From positions 1 to 56,410 of the forward strand of contig JANXSX010000176.1 of NCBI GenBank assembly GCA_025356475.1: a DNA stretch of 56,410 nucleotides. The letters are read 5' to 3'. The notes beneath the pieces are model-generated. The model ran no database searches. It saw only the letters and a list, made by a program, of their open reading frames with translations, and was not told where the DNA came from. Position numbers and translations under genes: made by a program. How positions within the stretch are numbered: position 1 is the first letter of the stretch; each line of letters starts with the position of its first letter. Of this stretch, positions 36,605 to 45,992 are shown piece by piece. Source of the DNA: Isosphaeraceae bacterium (GTDB lineage: Bacteria > Planctomycetota > Planctomycetia > Isosphaerales > Isosphaeraceae).

Positions 36605-37879
36605 ATGGCGGAACCGATCGAGCCCAAGGTCATCATTCTGGGAGGGGGCTTTGGCGGCCTCTCCGCAGCCCAGGCGCTCAAGAATGCCCCCGTTCGTGTC
36701 ACTCTGATCGACCGTCGTAATCATCACTTGTTTCAACCTTTGTTGTATCAGGTTGCGACTGCGGCACTGAACCCCAGCAGCATTGCCAGCCCGATTCGCC
36801 GGATACTGCGGTATCAAACGAATGCTGACGTGGTGATGGATGAAGCGAGATCGATCGACCTGGTTCACAAGACGGTGGAGCTAAGTAATTCGGTAGTCCC
36901 GTTTGACTTTCTGATCGTTGCGACCGGAGCGACCCACGCTTATTTTGGTCGCGATGATTGGGAGCCATTCGCACCCGGGTTGAAGACGATCGAAGATGCA
37001 CTTGAGATCCGTCGTCGGACGCTGCTTGCTTATGAAGCGGCGGAACGTGAACCCGACTCCGAGCACCGCAGTGCGTACCTCACCTTCGTCGTCATCGGTG
37101 CTGGCCCCACCGGAGTCGAGATGGCGGGGAGCTTGATCGAAATCGCGCGCCATGTTGTGTCACGCGACTTCCGACACTTCGATCCACGTGACGCCCGCGT
37201 GGTCCTGGTCGAAGCAGGTCCGCGCATTCTGAGTGGATTCGACCCGGAACTCTCGGCGAAGGCGGAGACGGATCTGGAAACGCTTGGGGTTGAGGTCTTG
37301 CTCAACACACGAGTGACGGGGATCGATGCCAAAGGTGTTGATCTTGGAGAACGTCGAATTGAAGCGCGTACGGTTGTTTGGGCGGCCGGGGTGGCGGCCT
37401 CTCCGTTGGGAAAAACACTGGGGGTCCCGGTCGATCGCGTAGGTCGGGTCCAGGTTCACCAGGACTTGACCGTTCCGGGAGCCCCCGAGGTCTATATCAT
37501 CGGTGATCTTGCCGCACTCGAACAAGGCGGCAAGCCCCTTCCGGGTGTGGCCCAGGTTGCGATTCAAGGGGGTACGTATGTCGCCAAATCGATACTTCAC
37601 CGACTCAATCAAGAGCCCGTCGCACCGTTTCGCTACCACGACAAAGGATCGATGGCGACGATCGGTCGGGCCTCGGCAGTCGCGCAGATCGGTAAGACTA
37701 ACCTCTCCGGATTTATCGCCTGGTTGGCGTGGCTCTTCGTGCATATCGTCTTCTTGATCGGATTTCGGAACCGATTGGCGGTGCTCTGGGAGTGGGCGTG
37801 GGTCTACCTGACCTACGAACGAGGGGCACGCCTGATCACAGGTCGAATTGATGAAAAGACCTCGGATCGAACGCAGTGA
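36605..37879 (+). CDS. Type II NADH:quinone oxidoreductase-like FAD protein (NDH-2)
   Basis: 424 residues. FAD-binding Rossmann motif VIILGGGFGGLSAAQAL at the N-terminus; NDH-2 signature NHHLFQPLLYQVATAALNPSSI; second Rossmann fold for NADH FVVIGAGPTGVEMAGSLIEI (about 160-180). The FAD-contacting AAGVAASPLGKTL and VYIIGDLAALEQGGKPLPGV follow, with the C-terminal membrane-binding region WLAWLFVHIVFLIGFRNRLA. GAGG lies 9 nt upstream of the ATG. It oxidises NADH and reduces quinone without pumping protons. Divergent placement next to alternative complex III suggests that it supplies quinol to it. The stop is only 7 bp from the stop of the convergent hybrid-kinase gene. Confidence 0.92.
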   Translation: MAEPIEPKVIILGGGFGGLSAAQALKNAPVRVTLIDRRNHHLFQPLLYQVATAALNPSSIASPIRRILRYQTNADVVMDEARSIDLVHKTVELSNSVVPFDFLIVATGATHAYFGRDDWEPFAPGLKTIEDALEIRRRTLLAYEAAEREPDSEHRSAYLTFVVIGAGPTGVEMAGSLIEIARHVVSRDFRHFDPRDARVVLVEAGPRILSGFDPELSAKAETDLETLGVEVLLNTRVTGIDAKGVDLGERRIEARTVVWAAGVAASPLGKTLGVPVDRVGRVQVHQDLTVPGAPEVYIIGDLAALEQGGKPLPGVAQVAIQGGTYVAKSILHRLNQEPVAPFRYHDKGSMATIGRASAVAQIGKTNLSGFIAWLAWLFVHIVFLIGFRNRLAVLWEWAWVYLTYERGARLITGRIDEKTSDRTQ

Positions 37880-37886
37880 TGACGAG

Positions 37887-39407
37887 TTAAAGGAGGCGTT
37901 CAATGGCGGCTTTTAGCGCTGGTGATTGAATGGGTTTTGCAAGATAGTCGATCATCCCCGCCTCTTTGCAAGCGGCGATATCCTGAGGTGTGACCGCTCC
38001 GGTCAGAGCGATAATCTTGGGCCTGGTCTCGACCGGCCAGCCGGCCCGGATCTTGTGGGCGGCTTCCAGACCGTCCATCTCAGGCATGTTCACATCCATG
38101 AGAATGAGATCGTAGTGGGATTTGCGGAGCATTGCCAGGACTTCCAGTCCGTTGGAGGCAACATCGGCCTCGCGCCCGATTCTCTTGAGGATCGAACGCA
38201 TCAACGACTGATTGACGGGGCTGTCCTCTGCGAGCAAAATTTTCAAGGGTCGCGGGTCGGCTTCCACATGCGACGATTGAGCGGGTCGCTCGGTGTATTC
38301 GTACGCGGACGACGATTGGCCCGGCGGAATTGAGATATGGATGGATATTCCGTTATCGTCGCTGACCTGAATCGAACCTCCCATGATCTGAACGACGCGA
38401 TGGGCGAGCGCCAAGCCCAGACAGAGACCGCCCGCTTTGGCGAGCAAGTCGGGTTGGGCTCGATTGAGGGGGCCCAGGGCCTGGCGAATTTCGTTAGCGT
38501 TCAGGCCGAACTTGGGAGCGGTCAAGCAAATGCTGAGGTTTTCACCTGTGCGATTGCCGTGGAGTGAGACCGGTCCCGTTCCGCCCTGGCGAACGACCTT
38601 GATGAAGGCCGAAATGGTCTGCCGGAACCGGCGCGCGTCCGTTGTGATCAACGTAGGGGCATCGGCCTCGAACCGATCCTCGATCGTGACGGGCGGGAGC
38701 GAGGCGTCCGCCTGAATCTCGGACTTGAGGGTTTCGATAGCCTCACGGGCGGGGAAGCTCTGGGTAACAAGTGTCAATTGCCCGAGATCCGCTCTGGCAA
38801 GGTCGACCACCTCATCGACCATTGCGAGCATTCGTTCGCCCGCTCCATGGATCCGCCGCACATCAAGGGAAAGGCTTGCCTCGCCCAGATCCGCGACTTC
38901 ATCAGCGAGCATGTCGCTGAAACCGAGTATCGCGTTCAATGGGGTACGCAAGTCGTGTCCAAGATGCGCTAATAAATGAAGGAGACCCGACACCGAGGCA
39001 GGTTCAGATGGGGGAGAACCAGGCTTAGAGACCGATTCGTGTACACTATTGCCGTTGGTTATTGTTGTGAACGCGGTAGAAAGATAATTCTGGAGCGTTT
39101 CTTGATCGAAGGGTCGCAGCAAGACTTTGTGAGTAACGGTAAGTTGGGGCCCGTCGGCCTGCCCTGTCTCGTCGGGATTCGCTACGACGATGATCGGGAT
39201 TGTGTTGACCGAAGCCAAGAAACCGTCCGAGCGGTCATTCACCCGACCCAGGTCGATCAGGATGGCGTCGGGGCGGTCTGTGGCGAGCAGGCCGACCGCT
39301 TCCTCGTTGGACGAAGCGAGGAGGACCCGGTGGCCCAGACGCTCGGCCATGAGGCGGAGTTGGAGGCGATTGGTTGCGGAAGGGTCGACAACGAGTAACG
39401 TGTTCAT
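37887..39407 (-). CDS. Receiver-HisKA-degenerate ATPase-receiver hybrid, last gene of the chemosensory operon
   Basis: 506 residues. N-terminal receiver (about 1-115; LLVVDPSATNRLQLRLM, phospho-Asp region DAILIDLGRV, Lys in KVLLRPFD). A HisKA dimerisation helix with H-box LAHLGHDLRTPLNAILGFSD (about 150) follows. Next is a HATPase_c-like domain lacking the normal N-box and D-x-G-x-G (only AGGLCLGLALAHRVVQIMGG remains). The C-terminal receiver (about 385-506) is intact: LLAEDSPVNQSLMRSILKRI, phospho-Asp in LILMDVNMPEMDGLE, and LAKPIQS. It starts 14 bp after cheB and takes the place where Wsp-type operons carry a GGDEF output protein. It may relay phosphate from CheA through its receivers; kinase activity of its own looks doubtful. 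Confidence 0.82.
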   Translation of the reverse strand: MNTLLVVDPSATNRLQLRLMAERLGHRVLLASSNEEAVGLLATDRPDAILIDLGRVNDRSDGFLASVNTIPIIVVANPDETGQADGPQLTVTHKVLLRPFDQETLQNYLSTAFTTITNGNSVHESVSKPGSPPSEPASVSGLLHLLAHLGHDLRTPLNAILGFSDMLADEVADLGEASLSLDVRRIHGAGERMLAMVDEVVDLARADLGQLTLVTQSFPAREAIETLKSEIQADASLPPVTIEDRFEADAPTLITTDARRFRQTISAFIKVVRQGGTGPVSLHGNRTGENLSICLTAPKFGLNANEIRQALGPLNRAQPDLLAKAGGLCLGLALAHRVVQIMGGSIQVSDDNGISIHISIPPGQSSSAYEYTERPAQSSHVEADPRPLKILLAEDSPVNQSLMRSILKRIGREADVASNGLEVLAMLRKSHYDLILMDVNMPEMDGLEAAHKIRAGWPVETRPKIIALTGAVTPQDIAACKEAGMIDYLAKPIQSPALKAAIERLL

Positions 39408-39421
39408 TGGTGTTCGCTCCC

Positions 39422-40468
39422 TTATCGGGTGGGGCCCCCATGACGGCCCAGATCAATGAGGTTGCGGACAATCGCTTCAAGACCAAGCGATTGCTCGACC
39501 GCCCCAAGTTCGACGGCCACCTTGGGCATACCATAAACAACACATGATCTGGCGTCTTGGGCGAGGGTCACGGCCCCACGGTCACGCATGGCCTTGAGGC
39601 CGATCGCGCCGTCGTCCCCCATGCCAGTCAGCACCACACCTACGGCCTCGGGTCCATAAATCCTAGCGACCGAGTTGAAGAGCACGGTCGCTGACGGCTT
39701 GACGTAGCTCACCTGCGGACCGTCGACCGGTGCCAGCATCCCTCGCGAGAGGAACTCGAGATGTCGCGTGTCGGGTGCGAAGTAGACGTGTCCAGGGCGA
39801 ATGGTGAGCGGGGCTTCGACGAGAGTGAGCGGCAACTTGCACTCAGCACTCAGCCAATCGACCAACCCCTTCATGAAACCAATTGTCATATGCTGGACAA
39901 TAACGATCGGCAAGGAAAAGTCGGCGGGAATCGATCGGAGAATCGTGTTGAGCACGGCGGGGCCACCAGTCGACGACCCGATGGCAACAACACTCAGGGC
40001 TCGCTTCAGCGGATGTTCGGGCGGAGCGAAGGTCAACGGGCCAGGAGCGGACGCGCGACGGCGGATGACCTTCACTCCCGACATGACCTTGACTGCCGAT
40101 AGGAGCCGGTCGCGGATCGACTCATAATCTTTGTGGGTCTGGCCGACCGGCTTCTCGACGACGTCAAGGGCACCGGCCTTGAGGGCATTGAATGAAATCC
40201 GCAGGTCGGGTGCCTCAATCGCGGCACTCACAATGACGATCGGAGTTGGGCAGTTCTCGAGGATTCTCCTGGTCGCTTCCAGGCCATCCATCCCCGGCAT
40301 TCGAATATCCATAGTGATCAGGTCGGGCTTGAGCGTCTGAGTCTGAGCAAACGCATCCATTCCATCGACCGCCTGGCCGACGACACTGATGCCGGGGTCC
40401 GTCTGGAGGATCGCGATCAGCATGGCCCGGGTCGTTACTGAATCATCCACCACGAGCACGCGAATCAT
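39422..40468 (-). CDS. cheB: Chemotaxis methylesterase/response regulator CheB
   Basis: 348 residues from the ATG at 40468 (MIRVLVVDDSVTTRAMLI). The receiver domain has phospho-Asp in DLITMDIRMPGMDGLEATRR and KPVGQT. The methylesterase domain has the catalytic Ser in VAIGSSTGGPAVL, His in PIVIVQHMTIGFM and Asp in GMGDDGAIGLKAMRDRG. It removes methyl groups from the receptor and is activated by phosphorylation from CheA. The open frame continues upstream to 40555 without homology and would overlap the gap after cheA; it is not used. Confidence 0.93.
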   Translation of the reverse strand: MIRVLVVDDSVTTRAMLIAILQTDPGISVVGQAVDGMDAFAQTQTLKPDLITMDIRMPGMDGLEATRRILENCPTPIVIVSAAIEAPDLRISFNALKAGALDVVEKPVGQTHKDYESIRDRLLSAVKVMSGVKVIRRRASAPGPLTFAPPEHPLKRALSVVAIGSSTGGPAVLNTILRSIPADFSLPIVIVQHMTIGFMKGLVDWLSAECKLPLTLVEAPLTIRPGHVYFAPDTRHLEFLSRGMLAPVDGPQVSYVKPSATVLFNSVARIYGPEAVGVVLTGMGDDGAIGLKAMRDRGAVTLAQDARSCVVYGMPKVAVELGAVEQSLGLEAIVRNLIDLGRHGGPTR

Positions 40469-40538
40469 GATTGGGATCGCTTCTAGAGAATGACAGCGAA
40501 GGGCAAGTCGAACAGTGATGTCCCGACACCCCCTTAGC

Positions 40539-43340
40539 CTATACCAGACGACCAACCGTCGCGAGCAGACTCTGCTGGTCGAACTGCCCTTTCACGATAT
40601 ACGCGTCGGCCCCAGCCTTGATCCCACGCTCGCGATCTTGGGGCGCATCGAGCGAAGAAACCAGCACAACCGGCAGATGCTTCATGGTCGGGTGCTCGCG
40701 AACTTTGGTGGTAAGCTCGTAGCCGGTCATGTTGGGCATCTCAATGTCAGACACCAACAAGTCGCAACCTCCCGCGTCCAGGATTTTCCAGGCGTCGAGC
40801 CCGTCGGCAGCCGTTTTGACAGTGTAGCCTGCCCCTTCAAGGATCCCTCGAACCAACGATCGGGTCGTGAACGAATCGTCGGCAACGACCACAACCCGCG
40901 ACTCGACGACGGGCGTGAGGTCCGTTTTCACGGTTTCCAAGCGTGGGGCAACCCGCCTTGTGGTGAAGTTTGCCATGCGGAGTAGGTCGGCAACATTCAG
41001 AATCACGACGACTTGACCGGTCCCCAGAATCGTTGCCCCCGCGACCCGCTTGAGTCGAACAAAGGGGCGTGGCAAGCTCTTGATCACGACCTCCTGCGCC
41101 CCCAACACGCCATCAACCTCAAAGGCGATTCGGGACTCGGCCGAGCCGAGAATCATCGCCATTCGCATTCCACTCCGGGGAGTGCTCGGGAGTTCCAAGG
41201 TGTCGGCCAGCCGTGTCAGAGGCAACGGGCGTCCGTCGACCGGAATCACCACGCGTCCTGCGGCTTGACCGACCTGCTCGGGTCGGACGCGTGCAAGACG
41301 GATCACGTTATGAACTGGTACGGCGAAGGTTTGGCCGCCCGCCTCGACCAGCAAGCAAAGCGTGGTCGCCACGGTCAGGGGGAGACTTACCGAGAACCTG
41401 GAACCATGACCGAGCTTGGTATCAACATCGATCAAACCACCAAGTTTCTCGACATTTTCACGGACCACGTCAAGTCCCACTCCTCGACCGGAGAGGTCGG
41501 TGACCTCACTCCGTGTCGAAAGGCCCGAGCGGAAGATCAACCAGAGCGCTTCTTGATCAGTGAGGGAGGCGGCAGCTTCGGGGGTGAGTAGCCCCTTCTT
41601 AACCGCACCGGCGCGAACTTTGGCCAGGTCGATGCCGCCTCCGTCGTCGCTGATCTCAACGAGAATACTCCCGCCTCGCTGGGCGGCCGAGAGCTTGATC
41701 GTACCGCGACGTGGTTTGCCGGCGGCCTCGCGTGTCTGAGGCGATTCGAGGCCATGGTCGACACTATTGCGGATCAAGTGGACGAGCGGGCCGTGGACCT
41801 GTTCCAGGACCGAACGATCCATCTCGTTCTCACCCCCCTGAATCTCCAGGGCCACATCCTTGCCGAGCGACCTGGCGATATCGCGCACCATCCGTGGAAA
41901 TACTTCGAAGACGGTCGAGATCGGCAGCATCCGGACGCGGCGGACATCCTCCTGGAGATCGGCGGCCACCTGGGCCATCCGTCGCCCATCGGAGACCACA
42001 GATCGCTTAAGATCGGTTAAGTGTCCATGTGTGGAACGGATCCGGTCCTCGCTGGCGTCGAGCCACTCACCGAGCGCGACCACCGATCGGCTCTCGGGGC
42101 CTGCTTGATTCTTGAGCGAGTCGAGGAGTTTGCGTGACTCGGGTCGGACCTTCCGCCAGTGCGATTCCCAGATTTCCAAGGTTTCGAGGAGTTCGGTCAG
42201 TTCGGTGACACGAGACTCGGCCCCGATCCGCGTGACTTGCAACTCACCCACCTGAGCCATCAACGCATCTAGCTTCGAGATTGTCACTCGAACCGTCTCT
42301 TCGACCACCCGCTCGGCCTTCTGGACCCCCGGGGCAGCGTCGAGCACGGGCGAGTTGGACGGTTGAGTTGCAATCACGGTGGGCTGCTCCGCGACCAGGA
42401 TTGGCGCATCCGTCGGGGCGGGTTGTGGGCTTGTGGTGATGGTGCCGACTTGTTCGAGCCGGGCGAAAATTCCGGCGAGATCCAACGGGGATGGCAACGA
42501 CTGACCGACCGCTTCTCGAACGAGCGCACCCAACGCATCCGCCGCCTGGTAAAGCGGGTCAAAGGTCGCGGTCGTGACGGTCGCCGGCGAGCCCTGGAGC
42601 CGGATCAATGCGGTTTCGAGCCGATGGGCAAACAGTTCCACATTCGTGAGCGAGAGCCCCCGAGCCGTCCCCTTCAGCGTATGGGCCTCACGGAGGATCC
42701 CTTCAAGCGTCGCAGTCGTTTTCGGTGATGTCGGGTCATGTTCAATTGCGAGTAAGTGCCGATTGATTGTCTGGATTCGTTCACGTGCTTCAACATCGAA
42801 ACTGGTCAGCAACTGCTGGGTCAGGTCATCCTCAATGCGCGAAGCGACTGCCGGCGTTGCCGATTCGGGTGGATCGACGACCGTCGGCGGAACTTCGACT
42901 GGAGGTACCGGGGCGGTCCCTGGGGTTTTTCCTTCGGCAATCGCATCGAGATCGGCACAGATCGCGGCGACATTGAAGCGACTCGCAGACGGACCTCCCG
43001 CCCCTTCTTCGACGATGGCTCCGATCGCGTCAAGGCTGGTGTAGATCCGGTCGAAGACCTCGGGACGGGGTGGGAGCTGACCCGACTGAAACTTTCCGAA
43101 CAGGGTTTCGAGACGGTGACCGATCGACTCGACATCCTTGAGCCCGAGCCCTGCTGCGGTTCCCTTGAGGGTGTGAGCTTCACGAAAGATCGCCTTGAGC
43201 CGACCGGCGGCCTCGGGGCCTGTCGGAGTTTGCTCAAGCGCAAGAAGCTGGTCGTTGAGGGCTTGCAAACGCTCTCGGGCTTCAATGCTGAAGTCCTCAA
43301 GCAGCCCCTTCATCAACGCCTCGTGGAATCCTTCAACCAT
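40539..43340 (-). CDS. cheA: CheA-type histidine kinase with two Hpt domains and C-terminal receiver (WspE-like)
   Basis: 933 residues from the ATG at 43340 (MVEGFHEALMKGLLEDF); a GTG further upstream adds 15 unsupported residues. Two Hpt domains each carry REAHTLKGTA (about residues 54-63 and 225-235), so there are two candidate phospho-His sites. Then come a dimerisation region, an HATPase_c domain (HLIRNSVDHGLESPQ; DDGGGIDLAKVR; LSGRGVGLDVVRENVEKLGG), a CheW-like domain (FAVPVHNVIRLARV) and a receiver (VVVADDSFTTRSLVRGIL; LLVSDIEMPNMTGYEL; IVKGQFD). Domain order corresponds to CheA-receiver hybrids of ACF/Wsp-class pathways. It lies 70 bp before cheB on the same strand. Confidence 0.93.
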   Translation of the reverse strand: MVEGFHEALMKGLLEDFSIEARERLQALNDQLLALEQTPTGPEAAGRLKAIFREAHTLKGTAAGLGLKDVESIGHRLETLFGKFQSGQLPPRPEVFDRIYTSLDAIGAIVEEGAGGPSASRFNVAAICADLDAIAEGKTPGTAPVPPVEVPPTVVDPPESATPAVASRIEDDLTQQLLTSFDVEARERIQTINRHLLAIEHDPTSPKTTATLEGILREAHTLKGTARGLSLTNVELFAHRLETALIRLQGSPATVTTATFDPLYQAADALGALVREAVGQSLPSPLDLAGIFARLEQVGTITTSPQPAPTDAPILVAEQPTVIATQPSNSPVLDAAPGVQKAERVVEETVRVTISKLDALMAQVGELQVTRIGAESRVTELTELLETLEIWESHWRKVRPESRKLLDSLKNQAGPESRSVVALGEWLDASEDRIRSTHGHLTDLKRSVVSDGRRMAQVAADLQEDVRRVRMLPISTVFEVFPRMVRDIARSLGKDVALEIQGGENEMDRSVLEQVHGPLVHLIRNSVDHGLESPQTREAAGKPRRGTIKLSAAQRGGSILVEISDDGGGIDLAKVRAGAVKKGLLTPEAAASLTDQEALWLIFRSGLSTRSEVTDLSGRGVGLDVVRENVEKLGGLIDVDTKLGHGSRFSVSLPLTVATTLCLLVEAGGQTFAVPVHNVIRLARVRPEQVGQAAGRVVIPVDGRPLPLTRLADTLELPSTPRSGMRMAMILGSAESRIAFEVDGVLGAQEVVIKSLPRPFVRLKRVAGATILGTGQVVVILNVADLLRMANFTTRRVAPRLETVKTDLTPVVESRVVVVADDSFTTRSLVRGILEGAGYTVKTAADGLDAWKILDAGGCDLLVSDIEMPNMTGYELTTKVREHPTMKHLPVVLVSSLDAPQDRERGIKAGADAYIVKGQFDQQSLLATVGRLV

Positions 43341-43381
43341 CGTCCACCCTTTGTACTTTCCGAGCGAGAAGTGCTTGCCCG

Positions 43382-43696
43382 TCACACACGGCGCTTTGTT
43401 CCGGTCAGATCTTTCAACTGGTCCGCAAGCACATTTAAGCTCTCGGTCGCCGTGCGGGACTGGATTGCGACAGCCGCAAACTGCTGTGTACTCTCATTGA
43501 TCTCTCGCATTGCCTGGGAGATCTGATCCATGCCCACCGACTGTTGATATTCAGACGCGACGATCTGCTGGGCCGACTGCGAGGCTATCCGGATGCCCTC
43601 ACTCAGCTTGCGGATCGTCTCGCCGGCGCGTTCGGCCAGCCCCAGGCCCGCTTCGACCCCTCTAGTCCCTCGCTCTGTTGCAATCACAGCCGTGTG
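43382..43696 (-). pseudogene. C-terminal remnant of a second methyl-accepting chemotaxis protein
   Basis: About 104 residues that closely match the last 100 residues of the intact mcp just upstream: HTAVIATERGTRGVEAGLGL against HTAVMATEQGSKGVDAGMGL, and later MDQISQAMREINESTQQF against MDQIAQAMREINQSTQQF, ending ESLNVLADQLKDLTG. The similarity starts abruptly at HTAV, only 23 bp after the stop of the intact gene, and the rest of a receptor is missing. It looks like what is left after deletion between two tandem paralogues. It could be translated from a GTG at 43687, but a lone adaptor-free coiled-coil end is unlikely to function. Confidence 0.8.
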
Positions 43697-43719
43697 TCCA
43701 CCCGATGATCCCGGCCACC

Positions 43720-45366
43720 TTACGAATGCCGATCTGATCCCGCGAGGGATTGTAGCTGATCGGCGAGCACGTTAAGGCTCTCGGCGGCGGCTCTTGACTG
43801 TCGTCCTCCGGCAACGAACTGCTGGGTGCTTTGATTAATCTCACGCATCGCCTGCGCAATTTGATCCATGCCCGTCGATTGCTGCGACGCCGACGCAACA
43901 ATCTGCTGAACCGCTTGCGAGGCGGTGCGAATCGAGTCGGTCAGCTTGCGAATCGTCTCACCAGCCCGCTCGGCCAGGCCCATTCCCGCGTCGACCCCTT
44001 TGCTTCCCTGCTCGGTCGCCATGACAGCGGTATGAGTCGCCTTTTGGATATCACCGAGGATCGCCCGGACCTTGGCGGTCGATTGCTTCGACTGTTCGGC
44101 CAGATTGCGGACCTCGGCGGCGACGACGGCAAACCCCTTGCCTTGGTCACCCGCTTTGGCGGCTTCGATGGTCGCATTCAGCGCAAGGAGCTTCGACTGG
44201 TCCGCGATATCATTGACAGCAGCCGTGATCTCGCCAATCTGTTGGGTCTGCTCGGAAAGTGAGAGGATATCCTGGGCGATCGCCTCGACCCGTTCGCGAA
44301 TCGCCTGCATCCCCTTGAGGATCGCCTCGACCGCTTGCGCCCCTTCCATCCCGACTCCTACGCTCGCCTGGGCCATTTGAGCGACTTCACTCGCCTTGCG
44401 ACTGGTTTGTTCGGCGATGGCGCGAAGTTCGTCGACCGTAGCGGTCGCCTGACTGATCGCTGCGGCCTGCTCGTTCGCGCTGCCGGTAAATTGCGTCACT
44501 GTTGCCAGGATCTCGGTGCTCGCCGAGCCCAGCGATTGAACACCGTCGCGGAGCGAACTCTTGGTGCGCAATTCGGTCGTAGAGGCCAACTGGAGTTTGT
44601 CGGCCATCACGTTGAAGTCGATCGCGAGTTGGGAAAGCTCGTCCGAACCATGAACAAGCGCCCGTTGGGTGAGGTCGCCACTCGCGAGACTGCGGACCGC
44701 TTGTGCCAGCGAGGAGGCTTTCTGCGAGATGTTCCGGGAGATCAAGGTGGCGAGTAATGCCCCGACCAAAATGGTGACCGCGACGAGCGAGATTCCGAAG
44801 ACCGCAGAATTCCGGGCTGCCTCCTGGGTTTCGTTCATCTGGGTCTTGGTCCTGGCCTCCTTCAGCTTAATCAGGTCGGCAATCGCTCCATTCAAGATCG
44901 CGAACTTGGGGGCCGTCTCTTCCTCGATCGCTTTTTGTGCTTCCTGATTCTTGCTCAGCCGCGAGGGAGGGAGGACCTTGGTATCGCGGAGATCCTTCCA
45001 AAGTCCCCAATTCTCATCGATCTTACGTGCGATCGCTTGTTCTTCTGAATTTGACCCCGCAGAGAGCTTCACTGCAGCAAGCGCTTTGGAAACACGATCG
45101 TCACCTTTGAGGATCTGTTCGTCCATCCGTTTCATCGCCACGTCGTCCAATGAAATTGTGTGGAGAAACATGATCGATCGAGTGACCTGAGCGCTGTTAA
45201 TTAACTCGACGAGGTCGATGAGTCCGAGGACATTCGACTCGAAGCCCTTGCGGGTATCGGCCTGAGCCGTCTGGCTGCTGTAGATGCCAATTCCAGCGAC
45301 GAGGGCGGTCATGCCGAGAATAACGGCGAACGAGGCAGCGAGCTTGCCACCGATCGAGAATTTCAT
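43720..45366 (-). CDS. Methyl-accepting chemotaxis protein (transmembrane receptor)
   Basis: 548 residues. TM1 at about 9-30 (LAASFAVILGMTALVAGIGI), an extracytoplasmic four-helix-bundle-type domain (about 32-188), TM2 at about 190-210 (FGISLVAVTILVGALLATLI) and a HAMP domain (about 212-265; LTQRALVHGSDELSQLAIDF). The long cytoplasmic coiled coil has the kinase-contacting tip IADQSKLLALNATIEAAKAG and AEVRNLAEQSKQST. It is the only full receptor in the operon and is the input to the CheA hybrid. In Wsp systems the equivalent protein (WspA) senses surface contact; whether that applies here is unknown. Confidence 0.92.
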   Translation of the reverse strand: MKFSIGGKLAASFAVILGMTALVAGIGIYSSQTAQADTRKGFESNVLGLIDLVELINSAQVTRSIMFLHTISLDDVAMKRMDEQILKGDDRVSKALAAVKLSAGSNSEEQAIARKIDENWGLWKDLRDTKVLPPSRLSKNQEAQKAIEEETAPKFAILNGAIADLIKLKEARTKTQMNETQEAARNSAVFGISLVAVTILVGALLATLISRNISQKASSLAQAVRSLASGDLTQRALVHGSDELSQLAIDFNVMADKLQLASTTELRTKSSLRDGVQSLGSASTEILATVTQFTGSANEQAAAISQATATVDELRAIAEQTSRKASEVAQMAQASVGVGMEGAQAVEAILKGMQAIRERVEAIAQDILSLSEQTQQIGEITAAVNDIADQSKLLALNATIEAAKAGDQGKGFAVVAAEVRNLAEQSKQSTAKVRAILGDIQKATHTAVMATEQGSKGVDAGMGLAERAGETIRKLTDSIRTASQAVQQIVASASQQSTGMDQIAQAMREINQSTQQFVAGGRQSRAAAESLNVLADQLQSLAGSDRHS

Positions 45367-45470
45367 GGTTGTTCATCAACCTCTCATCTAAAGATGTCAA
45401 ACACGATGTGGTTTAGATCGGCGAACGACGGAAACGACGGTGGGCGGTCCCACCCTTCAGAAATATGCAA

Positions 45471-45992
45471 TCAATCGCTATTGACGACCAATTTGGGGTC
45501 GTTGAACACAGCGTTGAGGTCAAGTACGGTCAATAGGTTGGGAGTGATTCCGCGAATGATCTCGCGTCCGTCGGCAGTCGCAGGTCCGATCTCGTCGCTC
45601 CGAATCCGGACGACCTCGGCGACCTCATCGACCAGCAGCGCGACCATGAGCCCGGCGCCAGAAGCGACCACAATCTGGGCTCCCGACTCGTACGATCTCG
45701 GCTCCCTCAGACCCAGGTAGGCTCCCAGGTCGAGCACCGGATGGAGCCGACCGCGAAGGTTCACGACCCCCGACCAAATTCTGGGAATGCCCGGCACCGG
45801 GGCAAGCCCGCGTAGGGGTTGGATCTCCTCTACATGGTGAAGTTCAACCCCGTAGCGTTCGCGACCGAGGCTCAGCACCAAGAGGTCAACCATCGGGCCG
45901 GCGGGCTCGGATTCGGGAGACCGGGCGAGGACCTCAGCACGGGCTACCAAGATGGCGCGAATTTGATCGCGATCGAGCGTGGTGTCGGTCAT
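45471..45992 (-). CDS. cheW: CheW coupling protein (second copy)
   Basis: 173 residues, a single CheW domain with a 30-residue leader: DLLVLSLGRERYGVELHHVE, IQPLRGLAPVPGIPRIWSGV, VNLRGRLHPVLDL and LLVDEVAEVVRIRSDEI. The ATG overlaps the cheR stop by ATGA. Two different CheW proteins in one operon match the WspB/WspD arrangement. It bridges the receptor and the CheA kinase. A 6-bp GC hairpin (45439-45454) lies in the gap before mcp. Confidence 0.9.
   Translation of the reverse strand: MTDTTLDRDQIRAILVARAEVLARSPESEPAGPMVDLLVLSLGRERYGVELHHVEEIQPLRGLAPVPGIPRIWSGVVNLRGRLHPVLDLGAYLGLREPRSYESGAQIVVASGAGLMVALLVDEVAEVVRIRSDEIGPATADGREIIRGITPNLLTVLDLNAVFNDPKLVVNSD

Noticed and set aside
45439-45454. 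GC hairpin GGTGGG/CCCACC between cheW and mcp as a terminator
   Set aside because: Six-base stem with no T-run on either strand; too weak to list as a terminator.
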